A stretch of DNA of 64,000 nt from DATBRC01 sp036560485 (GCA_036560485.1 DATBRC010000017.1:1-64000), one strand, 5' to 3'; counted from the first letter of the stretch, positions 44,110-54,755 are shown. Notes: generated by a model not told the origin, from the sequence alone. Numbers and translations: made by a program.

Positions 44110-46056
44110 ATGTTCCGGATGAATTGGTTTCTTGGTATGGCGCTGATCGCAGTCGTGACGATTGGCTGCCCGTCTGCGCAAGCGGCAAAGCACTTGGTTA
44201 ATATAAGTGAGGACGACATATTTTTGGCGCTGCGTAACGCCGCTTTGCATGATGACGCCGGCCGAGCCAATGAATATGCATCCAGACTGCCACATTATGC
44301 CATTCCATCGTATGTTGATTATTATCGATTGCGGCCGCGCATCAAGAATGCATCGAAGACGGAAATCCGGCAATTCCTGACGCGTTACGATGGCAGCGCA
44401 ATCGCAGATCGCCTGCGCAATGATTGGTTGCTGGATTTGGGCTACAAACGCGATTGGGTAACGTTCGATGAGCAGTATCCGTTATTCGCGCTGGATGACG
44501 ATACGCAGGTGAAGTGCTATGCGTTGATGTCGAGGGTGCTGAAAGGCCAGGTGGTCACAGACGATGCGCGCGCATTGCTGATGTCGCCGAAGGATTACGG
44601 CGACGGTTGCCAATCATTGATCGTGACATTGGTTCAAGCCAAGCAGTTCAGTGCCGATGATGTGTGGGCGCAAATCCGTCTTGCTGCAGAAGCCAATTGG
44701 AGCGGCGTCGCGCGCCGCATCGGCACATCGATCAATGTGCCGGAAAGACAGCTTGTGCAAGCGATTGACCATCCGCTGGTGCCTTTGCTCAAAGGTCCCG
44801 GTAAAGGACGCACTGCGCATGAAATTTATATCGTTGCTCTGGGGCGCGCTGCAAAAATAAATTACGAACAGGCGGCACTTGCGCTGAAGCGCTCGGAAAA
44901 AAATTTCACGCCACAAGAGCTGGAACTCGCTTGGGCGCAGATTGCATTGCAGGCATCCTTGAAATTGGAGCCGCAGGCATTATCGGAATATTGGAGCAAG
45001 GCTAAAGATGCGCCGCTTTCGAATGAAGGATATCAATGGAAAGCGCGCATGGCATTGCGTGCGGAAGACTGGAAGCTGTTGAAGTCGATAATCGAAGTAA
45101 TGCCCGCCACATTGCGTAGCGAGCCTGTGTGGATCTATTGGCTGGGACGCGCGCTTGAGGCGGAAAATCAAAACGAAGAAGCCAGAAAATTATTTCAATC
45201 GATCGCTGATCAGACGTATTTTTACGGGCAATTGGCAACCGAGGCATTGGGTAAAAAAATTGCGATCCCGCCGGGCGCACAACCGATTGCCGATGCAGAA
45301 ATCGCACCGATGGCAGCGAATGAAGGATTCCGTCGTGCGCTGAAATTTTTTGAGTTGGATTTGCGCTTTGAAGGCGTCCGTGAATGGAATTGGGAGCTGC
45401 GTAAATTCAATGAGCGCCAACATTTGGCAGCTGCAGAATTTGCAAGGCAAAGCAACGTGTTGGATCGCATGGTCAGTACCTCTGACCGTACCAAAACAGA
45501 ATACGATTTCACGCAGCGCTTTCCATCGCCGCACCGCGATTATGTCTATAACGCCACCAAGGCGTTGGATCTGGACATGGCGTGGGTCTATGGATTGATG
45601 CGGCAAGAATCGCGTTTTATCAAGAGTGCGCATTCGGAGGCAGGCGCATCCGGCTTGATGCAAATCATGCCGGCTACCGCGCGCTATGTGGCCAAGAAAA
45701 TCGGCATGGATGGTTTTCATCGCGATCAGGTCAACGATATCGGAACCAATATCCAGCTCGGCAGTAATTATTTGAATATGGTGCTCAAGGATATGGACGG
45801 TTCGGAGGCGATGGCGACTGCTGCTTATAATGCAGGGCCCAAGCGCCCGCGCGCTTGGCGTGCGACGTTGGCACATCCTGTGGAGGGCGCGATTTTTGCA
45901 GAAACGATTCCATTCACGGAAACGCGCGGCTACGTCAAAAATGTGATGTCCAATGCCACCTATTATGCAGCCTTGTTCGAAGGGAAGCCGCAGTCCTTGC
46001 GCGCACGGCTGGGTTTTGTGGCGCCGAAGGAATTTACGGCAAGCGAATTGCCCTGA
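44110..46056 (+). CDS. slt: Soluble lytic murein transglycosylase Slt
   Basis: A 648-residue periplasmic enzyme that cuts peptidoglycan glycan strands forming 1,6-anhydro ends. The signal peptide ends near AQA (residue 25). A long alpha-superhelical doughnut domain (about 30-450) precedes a GH23 catalytic domain (about 480-620) with the catalytic Glu500 in RQESRF, SGLMQIMPATA and AAYNAGPKR. All standard Slt70 features are present. It starts a plus-strand series with the GST and cca. Confidence 0.95.
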   Translation: MFRMNWFLGMALIAVVTIGCPSAQAAKHLVNISEDDIFLALRNAALHDDAGRANEYASRLPHYAIPSYVDYYRLRPRIKNASKTEIRQFLTRYDGSAIADRLRNDWLLDLGYKRDWVTFDEQYPLFALDDDTQVKCYALMSRVLKGQVVTDDARALLMSPKDYGDGCQSLIVTLVQAKQFSADDVWAQIRLAAEANWSGVARRIGTSINVPERQLVQAIDHPLVPLLKGPGKGRTAHEIYIVALGRAAKINYEQAALALKRSEKNFTPQELELAWAQIALQASLKLEPQALSEYWSKAKDAPLSNEGYQWKARMALRAEDWKLLKSIIEVMPATLRSEPVWIYWLGRALEAENQNEEARKLFQSIADQTYFYGQLATEALGKKIAIPPGAQPIADAEIAPMAANEGFRRALKFFELDLRFEGVREWNWELRKFNERQHLAAAEFARQSNVLDRMVSTSDRTKTEYDFTQRFPSPHRDYVYNATKALDLDMAWVYGLMRQESRFIKSAHSEAGASGLMQIMPATARYVAKKIGMDGFHRDQVNDIGTNIQLGSNYLNMVLKDMDGSEAMATAAYNAGPKRPRAWRATLAHPVEGAIFAETIPFTETRGYVKNVMSNATYYAALFEGKPQSLRARLGFVAPKEFTASELP

Positions 46057-46223
46057 CTACAATCTTGCATCAATCACGAGTCGTGATAATCTACAGCTTG
46101 TTCGCATTCCAATTAATTGCCGACACGCCTCAAAAAGAATTTTGACGGGTTTGCATCATGTTCAACGAACGGTGCAATGCTGTCGCATTTCGGACATGAA
46201 ACTCTTACAGTCACAGTAACCCT

Positions 46224-46937
46224 ATGCAAAGCACAGAACTCGACCCGACTCTTGAATCCACTCTAAGCGCTGCCTCAAACATGGGCTTGAAGCTGGTCAT
46301 CGGCAATAAAAATTATTCTTCGTGGTCGATGCGGCCATGGGTTGTGATGAAAGCGTTCGGCATTCCATTCAAGGAAATTAATATTTTGCTCGGCCAACCA
46401 GATACCAGCATGCAAATTGCCGAGTATTCGGCATCAGGGCGCATCCCGATTTTAATTGCCGGTGAAATAACGATATGGGATTCGCTCGCTATCTGCGAAT
46501 ATTTGGCTGAACAATTTCCAGAGCAATCCTTGTGGCCAAGAGATGCCGCAGCACGCGCAATGGCGCGCAGCATGTGCGCCGAGATGCATTCCGGTTTTGC
46601 CGCATTGCGTACGTCGATGTGGATGAATATCCGTGCCGATTTTCATGGGAAAGGCAGGACAGCAGGCTCGCAAGCCGACATCGGCCGCATCAGTGAAATC
46701 TGGGAAAATTGTTTTTCGTTGTTTGGCCATCATCATTTTCTGTTTGGCGAATTCTCGATCGCGGATGCATACTTTGCGCCGGTTGTGATGCGCTTCCGTA
46801 CCTATGATGTTTCACTGGCACCGGCATTGCAGGCATATGCAGAGCGCGTGGCCGCACATCCGGCTGTAGCGCAATGGATGGAAGAAGCGAAGAGGGAAGT
46901 GGCGAGGATTCCAGATTACGATCGTTATCCGGATTAA
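46224..46937 (+). CDS. Glutathione S-transferase family protein
   Basis: A 237-residue protein with an N-terminal thioredoxin-like domain (LVIGNKNYSSWSMRPW, then SGRIPILI and DSLAICEYLAEQFP) and an all-helical C-terminal domain (FSIADAYFAPVVMRF). The Ser-rich active segment NKNYSSWSMRP suggests a Ser- rather than Cys-type GST (YfcF-like). The first 20 residues are extra, so Met20 may be the true start. The substrate is unknown. It lies between slt and cca, 15 nt before cca. Confidence 0.9.
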   Translation: MQSTELDPTLESTLSAASNMGLKLVIGNKNYSSWSMRPWVVMKAFGIPFKEINILLGQPDTSMQIAEYSASGRIPILIAGEITIWDSLAICEYLAEQFPEQSLWPRDAAARAMARSMCAEMHSGFAALRTSMWMNIRADFHGKGRTAGSQADIGRISEIWENCFSLFGHHHFLFGEFSIADAYFAPVVMRFRTYDVSLAPALQAYAERVAAHPAVAQWMEEAKREVARIPDYDRYPD

Positions 46938-46952
46938 GTAACTTCAAATCAA

Positions 46953-48182
46953 ATGAAAATCTACACCGTTGGCGGCGCAGTCAGAGACGAGCTTCTTGGC
47001 TTGCCCGTGCAAGACCGTGATTATGTGGTGGTCGGCGCGACGCCGGACGACATGATTGCGCAAGGCTTCACGCCAGTCGGTAAAGATTTCCCTGTATTTT
47101 TGCATCCGACAACGCATGAAGAATATGCATTGGCGCGCACTGAAAGAAAAACTGCGCCTGGTTATAAGGGTTTTGTTTTTCACACGGATCAAAACGTTAC
47201 GCTGGAAGAAGATTTAATCCGGCGCGACCTTACCATCAATGCGATGGCGCGTGCCGAAGATGGCGCGATCATCGATCCATTCGGCGGCCAACAAGACTTG
47301 CACGCAAAAGTGTTTCGTCATGTCTCTGCAGCTTTTGCGGAAGATCCGGTGCGCATCCTGCGCGTCGCTCGTTTCGCTGCGCGCTTTCCCGACTTTACGG
47401 TTGCGCCGGAGACCAACGCGTTGATGCGGCAGATGGTCGAGGCTGGCGAAGTCGATGCGCTGGTGCCTGAGCGCGTATGGCAGGAATTGGCGCGCGGCTT
47501 GATGGAAATCAAGCCATCGCGCATGTTTTATGTGCTGCGCGATTGCGGCGCGTTGGCGCGCATCATGCCGGCGCTCAACGCACTGTGGGGCGTGCCGCAA
47601 CCTGAAAAATATCATCCTGAAATCGATACGGGCGTGCACGTGATGATGGTGATCGATTTTGCAGCGCAGAGACATTACAACTTGCCGATTCGTGTAGCGG
47701 CATTAATGCACGATCTTGGAAAAGGGGCTACGCCGCCATCGGAATGGCCCTCGCATCACGGGCATGAAGCGCGCAGCGTCGCGCTGGCAGAAGAGATCTG
47801 TCAGCGCTTGAAAATTCCGAATGAATGCCGCGATCTGGCTGTGATGACTGCGCGCGAACATGGCAATGTTGGCCGTGCCTTGGAATTGCGAGCCAATACG
47901 ATCGTATCGTTGATGGAACGCTGCGATGCATTCCGCAAGCCGCAGCGTTTTCTTGACATGTTGTGCGCATCCGAATGCGATCACCGCGGCCGTACCGGAT
48001 TTGCGGAAACTCCCTTTCCTCAGGCAGCCTATTTGCAACAGGCTTTGGCAGCTGCACAATCAATCGATGCAGGTGCAATTGCACAACAATTCCTCAATCA
48101 ACCGCAAAAAATTGCTGAATCCATCCATGCAGCGCGCGTCACAGCAGTGAATCAGCTTATTCATACAACACGTGCTGTTTAG
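46953..48182 (+). CDS. cca: Multifunctional CCA tRNA nucleotidyltransferase (with HD domain)
   Basis: A 409-residue class II CCA-adding enzyme that builds or repairs tRNA 3' ends. KIYTVGGAVRDELLGLPVQDRDYVVVG carries the catalytic Asp pair (DRDYV); EEDLIRRDLTINAMA and RILRVARFAARF follow. A C-terminal HD domain (MHDLGKGATP) adds phosphatase and phosphodiesterase activities, as in E. coli Cca. Length and order are those of the complete enzyme. Confidence 0.96.
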   Translation: MKIYTVGGAVRDELLGLPVQDRDYVVVGATPDDMIAQGFTPVGKDFPVFLHPTTHEEYALARTERKTAPGYKGFVFHTDQNVTLEEDLIRRDLTINAMARAEDGAIIDPFGGQQDLHAKVFRHVSAAFAEDPVRILRVARFAARFPDFTVAPETNALMRQMVEAGEVDALVPERVWQELARGLMEIKPSRMFYVLRDCGALARIMPALNALWGVPQPEKYHPEIDTGVHVMMVIDFAAQRHYNLPIRVAALMHDLGKGATPPSEWPSHHGHEARSVALAEEICQRLKIPNECRDLAVMTAREHGNVGRALELRANTIVSLMERCDAFRKPQRFLDMLCASECDHRGRTGFAETPFPQAAYLQQALAAAQSIDAGAIAQQFLNQPQKIAESIHAARVTAVNQLIHTTRAV

Positions 48183-48376
48183 TTTTGTTGTCGATATTCA
48201 ATAAATTCCTGCTTTTTTTAGTGGCAGGTAATAATAATTGCCTTCTTAACATTGATTAAAATCAATCTGTCTCTTTTTTAATATGTTATTGACAGATTTG
48301 TGGAATTGGCTGGATTTATGACCTACAATCGGATTGTGCGATGCAGCATTATGTGCAATTTTGTTGAGGACAGGAT

Positions 48377-49078
48377 ATGAATTCGACCGAGATTTGTAGC
48401 GATGTAATGACCCCGATGCAATTGCCAAAAACGGAGAATGAGCCGGTACAAAATAATGTAACTGTACGGGTGAAGGAGCTAAGCGAACGCGATCGTCGTT
48501 GCTTGCTGATGCATCTTCTTGAACTGAACGATGCCGATCGCCTGCTGCGATTTGGCGTGGCATTGCCTGATGAGCTGATTACCAAATACGTACAAAAAAT
48601 TAATTTCACACGCGATGCGGTGTTCGGCGTGTTTGACGATCAATTCAAATTGGTTGGTATCGGTCATTTAGCTTACCTTCCTCGCGAGGCATTGCCCTTC
48701 ATCGCGAATGCTACAACCAAAGGCCGCACCGCTGAATTTGGCGTATCGGTATCCGAGACTGCAAGAGGCATGGGCATAGGCACCAAGCTGTTCCATCGCG
48801 CCGAGATTCATTGCCGCAATGCCGATGTGGACACGCTTTACATCCATTGCCTGTCATCCAATCAAGCCATGATGCATCTCGCCACCAAGGCCGACATGGA
48901 AATCCATCATGATCATGGTGAATCAGACGCGTTCGTGAAATTGCGCCCTGCAAATCCGTCTTCAATGATGCAAGAGGCAGTTGATGAACAGGTCGCCACA
49001 TTCGATTATGCAATGAAAGCGAATACGCGTACTGCAGCGAAATGGCTTGAGTGTTTTCCGGTATTTAAAACTTTTTAG
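48377..49078 (+). CDS. GNAT-family acetyltransferase
   Basis: A 233-residue protein with a GNAT domain (about 30-190). The acetyl-CoA-binding segment is SETARGMGIGTKLFHRAE, and LYIHCLSSNQAMMHLATKADM gives the later strand and helix. A GAGGACAGG ribosome-binding site precedes the ATG. The N-terminal 30 residues and the last 45 are poorly conserved. The substrate cannot be told; peptide, amine and antibiotic substrates are all possible in the family. Confidence 0.88.
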   Translation: MNSTEICSDVMTPMQLPKTENEPVQNNVTVRVKELSERDRRCLLMHLLELNDADRLLRFGVALPDELITKYVQKINFTRDAVFGVFDDQFKLVGIGHLAYLPREALPFIANATTKGRTAEFGVSVSETARGMGIGTKLFHRAEIHCRNADVDTLYIHCLSSNQAMMHLATKADMEIHHDHGESDAFVKLRPANPSSMMQEAVDEQVATFDYAMKANTRTAAKWLECFPVFKTF

Positions 49079-49440
49079 CGCTTTACTTTAAACACCGTAA
49101 AATTCACGTATGACTTATCTAAGCATGTCTTAGTACAGCGAACTGCAATATAAATAATGTGTTGTGCAACGCAGCGCAATCGCTTCCTTTTTTCAAAAAT
49201 AACTTTTTGATTGCTTCGATTCACTGGCTTTCAAAACAAAAACAAACAATTTCCCGCACTAAGAACAGTCATTTATGCAATGGTTGGCACGTGATTACCT
49301 CCGTATCATTCTCATACAACCATCACGCCTCATAAATTTCCTCTTTGCAACTTGAGCGGCACCTATACTATATTTAATTGAGAGCCTCATTCATCCGCAA
49401 GAGCGTAGAAATTCAATACGTCGGAAATGCAAGTGGAACA
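49079..49440. other. Gene-free leader of phhA
   Basis: About 360 AT-rich bases. No gene or named RNA seen. An in-frame TTG at 49378 could extend phhA but adds a non-conserved, Ser/Arg-rich stretch, so it is left out. Confidence 0.45.
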
Positions 49441-50301
49441 ATGGAAACCGGTATCACACAGACAGAATTTCTTAAAGCCGTAACGGAGAAATCCGATAGC
49501 GGGATCTTGCGCGGAGATTACACTCACGCAGATGCACAGTACGTTGTCGCACAGGATTGGACCGCCTATACGCCGATGCAGCATGCACTCTGGCGCAAGC
49601 TGTATCAACGACAGGCTAAACTATTGCCCGGTCGCGCATGCGATCTCTTCATCGAAAGTTTGAACAAGCTCGGTGCAGCGGAATCCATTCCACGGTTTGA
49701 TCGCACGACCCAAGCTCTTTGGGCGGCGACCGGCTGGTGCCTGGTTGCAGTGCCGGGGCTTATCCCCGACCAGGTTTTTTTCGAGCATCTGGCCAATCGG
49801 CGTTTTCCGGTTACGGTGTGGCTGCGTGAGCTGCACGAATTTGATTACATCGTCGAACCCGATGTGTTCCATGATTTTTTTGGACATGTGCTGTTGTTGT
49901 TCAATCAGATTTTCGCCGACCACTTGCAGGAATACGGCAAGGGTGGTTTGCGTGCGCTCAAGCATGACGGATTGACTTATCTGGCGCGATTGTATTGGTA
50001 CACGATTGAATTTGGCTTGATCGACAGTCCGCAAGGCTTGCGTGCATACGGCGCCGGCATTCTTTCCTCAGCAGGCGAGTTGGCGTACTGCCTGACTGAT
50101 CCTGCTTCGCATCGGCTCCGCTTTAATGTTGAGCGTGTGATGCGGACACTGTACAAAATCGACTCGTATCAAGAAACGTATTTTGTACTGCGCGATTTTC
50201 AACAATTGTTCGACGATACTTCGCCGGACTTTACGCAACTCTATATGCGATTAAAAACGCTGCCAACGTTGGCAGCGAATAGTTTACTGGCTGGCGAGTG
50301 A
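49441..50301 (+). CDS. phhA: Phenylalanine-4-hydroxylase
   Basis: A 286-residue iron- and pterin-dependent monooxygenase that converts phenylalanine to tyrosine. Iron ligands are His144 and His149 in DVFHDFFGH and Glu190 in YWYTIEFGL. RELHEFDYIVEPD and YGAGILSSAGELAY are typical of the short bacterial form. The ATG at 49441 was chosen because it gives the usual bacterial N-terminus. The enzyme feeds aromatic amino acid breakdown; the fused indolepyruvate oxidoreductase is two genes on. Confidence 0.96.
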   Translation: METGITQTEFLKAVTEKSDSGILRGDYTHADAQYVVAQDWTAYTPMQHALWRKLYQRQAKLLPGRACDLFIESLNKLGAAESIPRFDRTTQALWAATGWCLVAVPGLIPDQVFFEHLANRRFPVTVWLRELHEFDYIVEPDVFHDFFGHVLLLFNQIFADHLQEYGKGGLRALKHDGLTYLARLYWYTIEFGLIDSPQGLRAYGAGILSSAGELAYCLTDPASHRLRFNVERVMRTLYKIDSYQETYFVLRDFQQLFDDTSPDFTQLYMRLKTLPTLAANSLLAGE

Positions 50302-50349
50302 CATGAATGTCGGGCATGGCCGTAAAGGCATGTGATGCAAGAAGCATTA

Positions 50350-50390
50350 ACAAGCCAGCCCTCGGTCAGGCCGAGGACTGGTTACTCCTG
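50350..50390. terminator. Weak hairpin between convergent phhA and the EF-hand gene
   Basis: A stem at 50354-50365 with 50371-50382 (one mismatch, 5-nt loop) lies between the two converging genes. There is no good T-tract on either side, so termination is uncertain. Confidence 0.35.
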
Positions 50391-50394
50391 AAGA

Positions 50395-50901
50395 TTATTG
50401 TGCCGATGCATGCGCTTTATGCTTGCTCATCATGAATGCGTGCAATTCATCCGGCGTGAGTTTGCCATCTTTATTCGTGTCAATTGCATCGAAGTCTTTC
50501 AATAGATGCGGCATGTTGGCTGCTTGCGCTTCTTCCTTGCTCAACGCTCCGTCGCCGTCCTTGTCAGCAGCCTTGAATTTTTCTTCAAATTTCTCATGTT
50601 TCTCATGTCTTTTTTCGTGGGATGCAGCGAAGTGCGCCTTTAATTCTTCCTTGCTGATCTTGCCGTCCTTGTTGCTATCGATTTCATCAAAATGCTGGGA
50701 TAAACGTTTGTTGCCGGCAGCTTCTTCGCGATCAATGAAGCCGTCTCCATTTTTATCCGCCTGAGAAAAGCGTTGGTCAAAATGCTGTTGCATTTTGGCG
50801 GCATGGTCTGGCGCGGAAGCGGGAGCCGGCGAAGATTGTGCAAATGCTGTGCCGGCCATAAATAAACCTGCAACAAGCGTGGATATCAGTGTTGATCTCA
50901 T
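50395..50901 (-). CDS. Exported protein with four EF-hand motifs
   Basis: A 168-residue secreted calcium-binding-type protein. A signal peptide ending AFAQ is followed by four EF-hand loops: DKNGDGFIDREE, DSNKDGKISKEE, DKDGDGALSKEE and DTNKDGKLTPDE, each with the acidic 1, 3, 5, 12 positions. A Lys/His-rich stretch (KRHEKHEKFEEKF) lies between the pairs. The ATG at 50901 was chosen because GGAGAACGAATC precedes it and it gives a clean signal peptide. The periplasmic role is unknown; it is not obviously an enzyme. Confidence 0.9.
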   Translation of the reverse strand: MRSTLISTLVAGLFMAGTAFAQSSPAPASAPDHAAKMQQHFDQRFSQADKNGDGFIDREEAAGNKRLSQHFDEIDSNKDGKISKEELKAHFAASHEKRHEKHEKFEEKFKAADKDGDGALSKEEAQAANMPHLLKDFDAIDTNKDGKLTPDELHAFMMSKHKAHASAQ

Positions 50902-51137
50902 GATTCGTTCTCCAAAAATGGCCGATTGGCTTACCCTCATTTAAGGCCATGAGCGTAATTTGCGCCATGGCATTTACGCGTTGTTACACCTGTTGCAGTT
51001 GGTTGCAGATGTTGCAGTGTGCATTGAGTGTGCGCCGTGCTTATGCTAAGGTCTTCATATGGAATATGCGCTCACAAGGCGTATCATTTTGACAGCGAGT
51101 CAATCGCACAAAGACACACCAATGTCTGGGAGACAGT

Positions 51138-54100
51138 ATGAATGCACCTATGATGCCTGATCATCCGTTGTTGCAGGATGATATTTCCCTCGATGATAAA
51201 TTTACGCTGGAACGCGGACGTACGTTTATTACAGGAACGCAGGCATTCATCCGACTTGCCATGTTGCAGCGACAACGCGATCTGCAAGCAGGATTAAATA
51301 CCGCAGGTTACATCACCGGTTATCGCGGCTCGCCTGTCGGCGGTGTTGACATCACTGCATGGAAAGCAAAGAAATATCTCGACGCCAATCACGTCAAATT
51401 TCATCCAGGCATGAATGAAGATCTAGCCGCGACCAGCATCTGGGGAACGCAGCAAGTCAACCTGTTCAAAGGCGCGCAAGTCGACGGTGTGTTTTCAATG
51501 TGGTACGGCAAGGGGCCGGGCGTTGACCGTTGCGGCGATGTGTTCAAGCATGCCAACATGGCCGGCACCAGCAAGCATGGCGGCGTATTGGTGTTGGCGG
51601 GCGATGACCATGCAGCGAAATCGTCGACCACTGCGCATCAGAGCGAACATATTCTGAAAGCATGCGGCATTCCGGTTTTATATCCATCGTCGGTGCAGGA
51701 ATATCTCGATTACGGATTGCATGGATGGGCGATGAGCCGCTATACCGGCTTATGGGTTGCGATGAAATGCGTGACCGATATTGTGGAATCCGGTGCGACA
51801 GTCGAGCTGGATCCGGACCGCGTGCGCATCACTTTGCCGCCGGATTTTGAATTGCCACCCGATGGCCTCAATATCCGTTGGCCGGATGCCGTGCTGGATC
51901 AAGAAGCACGCATGAATAATTTCAAATGGTATGCCGCGCTTGCGTACGCGCGTGCCAACAAGTTGAATCAGATTGTGTGGGATAGCCCGCATGCGCGCAT
52001 CGGTATCATCACTGCCGGTAAATCCTATCTCGATACACGGCAAGCGCTGGCGGACCTCGGCATCGATGAACATGCGGCACGCGATATCGGCTTGCGTTTG
52101 TACAAGGTCGGCATGACATGGCCACTGGAAGCGGAAGGCGTGCGCGAATTTGCGCAAGGGTTGGAAGAAATCCTGGTGGTGGAAGAGAAGCGCCAGATTC
52201 TCGAATATCAATTGAAGGAAGAGTTGTACAACTGGCGCGATGATGTGCGGCCGCGCGTAGTCGGCAAGTTCGATGACACCGGCGAATGGAGCAACACGCA
52301 TCGCGAAGGGCATGGACACTGGTTGCTGCCGGCAAGTTATGAATTGAATCCGGCGCAGATTGCGCGCGCGATTGCAACGCGCATCTCCAAATATTTTGCC
52401 GGCCATCCGGTCGAGCAACGCGTCAAGGAACGTATCGCGTATCTGGAAGCGAAAGAAGCGGTGCTGCAAACCATCAGCAGCAAACCGGATCCCAACAAGG
52501 ATCGCACGCCGCATTTCTGTTCCGGCTGCCCGCACAATACGTCGACCAATTTGCCGGAAGGCAGCCGCGGCTTGGCCGGTATCGGCTGCCATTACATGGT
52601 GGTGTGGATGGATCGCGAAACATCAACTTTTACGCACATGGGTGCAGAAGGCGCGACGTGGATCGGACAGGCGCCGTTCACCAGCGAGCAGCATGTATTC
52701 GCTAACCTGGGTGACGGTACGTATTTCCATTCCGGCTTGTTGGCGATTCGTGCAGCCGTCGCTGCCAAGGTCAACATGACCTACAAGATTCTGTATAACG
52801 ATGCAGTGGCGATGACGGGCGGCCAGCATGTCGATGGCCCGTTGGATCCCGCAATCATTTCACGTCAGATCGCAGCAGAAGGCGTGAAGCCGATTATCGT
52901 CGTCACCGATGATCCGGACAAATATCCGGTCGATACCGATTGGGCAGAAGGCGTGACGATACGCCATCGTAGCGAGCTCGATGCCGTACAGCGCGAACTG
53001 CGTGAAGTCAAAGGTGTGTCCGCAATGATTTACGACCAAACCTGCGCTGCTGAAAAACGCCGCCGCCGCAAACGCCACGAATATCCGGACCCGGCCAAGC
53101 GCGCTGTCATCAATGAAGCGGTATGCGAAGGCTGCGGCGATTGCAACGTGCAATCGAATTGCCTGTCGGTGGAACCTTTGGAAACGGAGTTCGGCCGCAA
53201 GCGCCAAATCAACCAGTCGTCGTGCAACAAGGACTTCTCTTGCGTCACCGGATTTTGCCCGAGCTTTGTCACGGTAGAAGGCGGTCAATTGAAGAAGCCT
53301 AAAAAGGCGCAAGTGCCGCATTCGCCATCGCAGACTTTACAAAGCATGCCGGATCTGCCAACGCCGGTCATTCCAAATACCGATCAACCGTACGGCATCC
53401 TGGTCGCCGGTATCGGCGGTACCGGTGTGATCACCATTGGGCAAATTCTTGCGATGGCAGCGCATGTTGAAGGAAAAGGGTGCACTGTGCTCGACATGAG
53501 TGGTCTTGCACAAAAAGGCGGGCCGGTCATGTCGCATGTGCGTCTGTCCAATCATCCGGAAGAAATTTTCTCAACGCGTGTCGGGACCGGCGCAGCTGAT
53601 TTGGTGATCGGTTGCGATGTGATTGTGACAGCCAGCCGCGATGCGTTGACGCGCATGGGTGAAGGGCGCACGCACGCAGCGGTCAATTCAACCGGCACGC
53701 CGACTGCAGCATTCATCCACAATCCCGATTGGCAATATCCTGGCGCGGCTGCGGAAAATGATATCCGCAATGCATGCGGCAAGGAGCGTGTCGATTTTAT
53801 CGATGCAGGAAAAATCGCCACGGCATTAATGGGTGACACACTTGCCACCAACATGTTCATGCTCGGCTATGCATGGCAAAAAGGCTGGGTGCCTTTGTCG
53901 GAAGCAGCGATTCAAAAGTCGATTCAGTTGAATGCAGTATCGGTCGAATTCAATCAGCAAGCCTTTTTATGGGGACGTACTGCGGCGCATGATTTTGCGG
54001 CGGTAGAAAAACTGGCGCGTGCAAATGATACCGAGGCGCACGTGATTGAATTCAAACGCGCGCCGACACTTGACGCCATCATCGCCAAGCGCGTTGGATT

Positions 54101-54728
54101 TTTGACCGCTTATCAAAATGCTGCGTATGCCAAACAGTATCGTGATTTTGTCGAACAGGTACGCACAGCAGAATCGAAACTTCTCGATGGCTCCAAATCG
54201 CTGCGTTTGACGGAAGCCGTCGCACGCTACTTGTTCAAGCTGATGGCCTATAAGGATGAGTATGAAGTCGCGCGTCTGTATACGGATCGCGCTTTTGCAG
54301 AAAAAATCGAAGGCATGTTCGAAGGCGATTACAAAATCCAATTCCATCTTGCGCCGCCGCTATTGGCTAAACACGACGACAAAGGACATTTGATCAAACA
54401 GGAATTCGGTCCGTGGATGATGCACGCATTTAGTGTGCTGGCGAAATTGAAATGGCTGCGTGGCACTGCATTGGATATTTTCGGCTATACCGCTGAGCGC
54501 AAGATCGAGCGGGCATTGCCGCAGCAGTACAAGCAAACGATTCTGTCGCTTTTGCCCAAGCTAAGTGCGGACAATCTTTCGATGCTGGTGGCAATCGCCG
54601 GCATACCGGAAGATATTCGCGGTTATGGACACATCAAGGAGCGGCATTTGAAAGCCGCCAAAGAAAAAGAAGCAGGCTTGCTCGCAGCATTCAATGCCGC
54701 AGGTACCGGTAATCAAGCAGCGGCGTAA
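51138..54728 (+). CDS. Fused indolepyruvate ferredoxin oxidoreductase (IorA-IorB type)
   Basis: A 1196-residue three-part enzyme that oxidatively decarboxylates aryl pyruvates such as indolepyruvate to aryl-acetyl-CoA. The N-terminal pyrimidine-binding part (from about 50, GYRGSPVGGVD) is followed by the thiamine-diphosphate part (HFCSGCPHNTST, then GDGTYFHSG) and a Cys-rich cluster-binding segment (VCEGCGDCNVQSNC). The C-terminal gamma-type domain starts near 760 (GILVAGIGGTGVITIGQILAMAA). Such single-chain forms are common in beta- and alphaproteobacteria. A GGGAGA ribosome-binding site precedes the ATG. It fits with phhA as aromatic amino acid catabolism. Confidence 0.94.
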   Translation: MNAPMMPDHPLLQDDISLDDKFTLERGRTFITGTQAFIRLAMLQRQRDLQAGLNTAGYITGYRGSPVGGVDITAWKAKKYLDANHVKFHPGMNEDLAATSIWGTQQVNLFKGAQVDGVFSMWYGKGPGVDRCGDVFKHANMAGTSKHGGVLVLAGDDHAAKSSTTAHQSEHILKACGIPVLYPSSVQEYLDYGLHGWAMSRYTGLWVAMKCVTDIVESGATVELDPDRVRITLPPDFELPPDGLNIRWPDAVLDQEARMNNFKWYAALAYARANKLNQIVWDSPHARIGIITAGKSYLDTRQALADLGIDEHAARDIGLRLYKVGMTWPLEAEGVREFAQGLEEILVVEEKRQILEYQLKEELYNWRDDVRPRVVGKFDDTGEWSNTHREGHGHWLLPASYELNPAQIARAIATRISKYFAGHPVEQRVKERIAYLEAKEAVLQTISSKPDPNKDRTPHFCSGCPHNTSTNLPEGSRGLAGIGCHYMVVWMDRETSTFTHMGAEGATWIGQAPFTSEQHVFANLGDGTYFHSGLLAIRAAVAAKVNMTYKILYNDAVAMTGGQHVDGPLDPAIISRQIAAEGVKPIIVVTDDPDKYPVDTDWAEGVTIRHRSELDAVQRELREVKGVSAMIYDQTCAAEKRRRRKRHEYPDPAKRAVINEAVCEGCGDCNVQSNCLSVEPLETEFGRKRQINQSSCNKDFSCVTGFCPSFVTVEGGQLKKPKKAQVPHSPSQTLQSMPDLPTPVIPNTDQPYGILVAGIGGTGVITIGQILAMAAHVEGKGCTVLDMSGLAQKGGPVMSHVRLSNHPEEIFSTRVGTGAADLVIGCDVIVTASRDALTRMGEGRTHAAVNSTGTPTAAFIHNPDWQYPGAAAENDIRNACGKERVDFIDAGKIATALMGDTLATNMFMLGYAWQKGWVPLSEAAIQKSIQLNAVSVEFNQQAFLWGRTAAHDFAAVEKLARANDTEAHVIEFKRAPTLDAIIAKRVGFLTAYQNAAYAKQYRDFVEQVRTAESKLLDGSKSLRLTEAVARYLFKLMAYKDEYEVARLYTDRAFAEKIEGMFEGDYKIQFHLAPPLLAKHDDKGHLIKQEFGPWMMHAFSVLAKLKWLRGTALDIFGYTAERKIERALPQQYKQTILSLLPKLSADNLSMLVAIAGIPEDIRGYGHIKERHLKAAKEKEAGLLAAFNAAGTGNQAAA

Positions 54729-54755
54729 TGACGAAGGAGCGACGGTGTCGGGTAA

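Noticed and set aside
51750..52592. Open frame of 280 codons antisense to the indolepyruvate oxidoreductase
   Set aside because: Codon mirror of a well-supported gene; no initiation site or family pattern.
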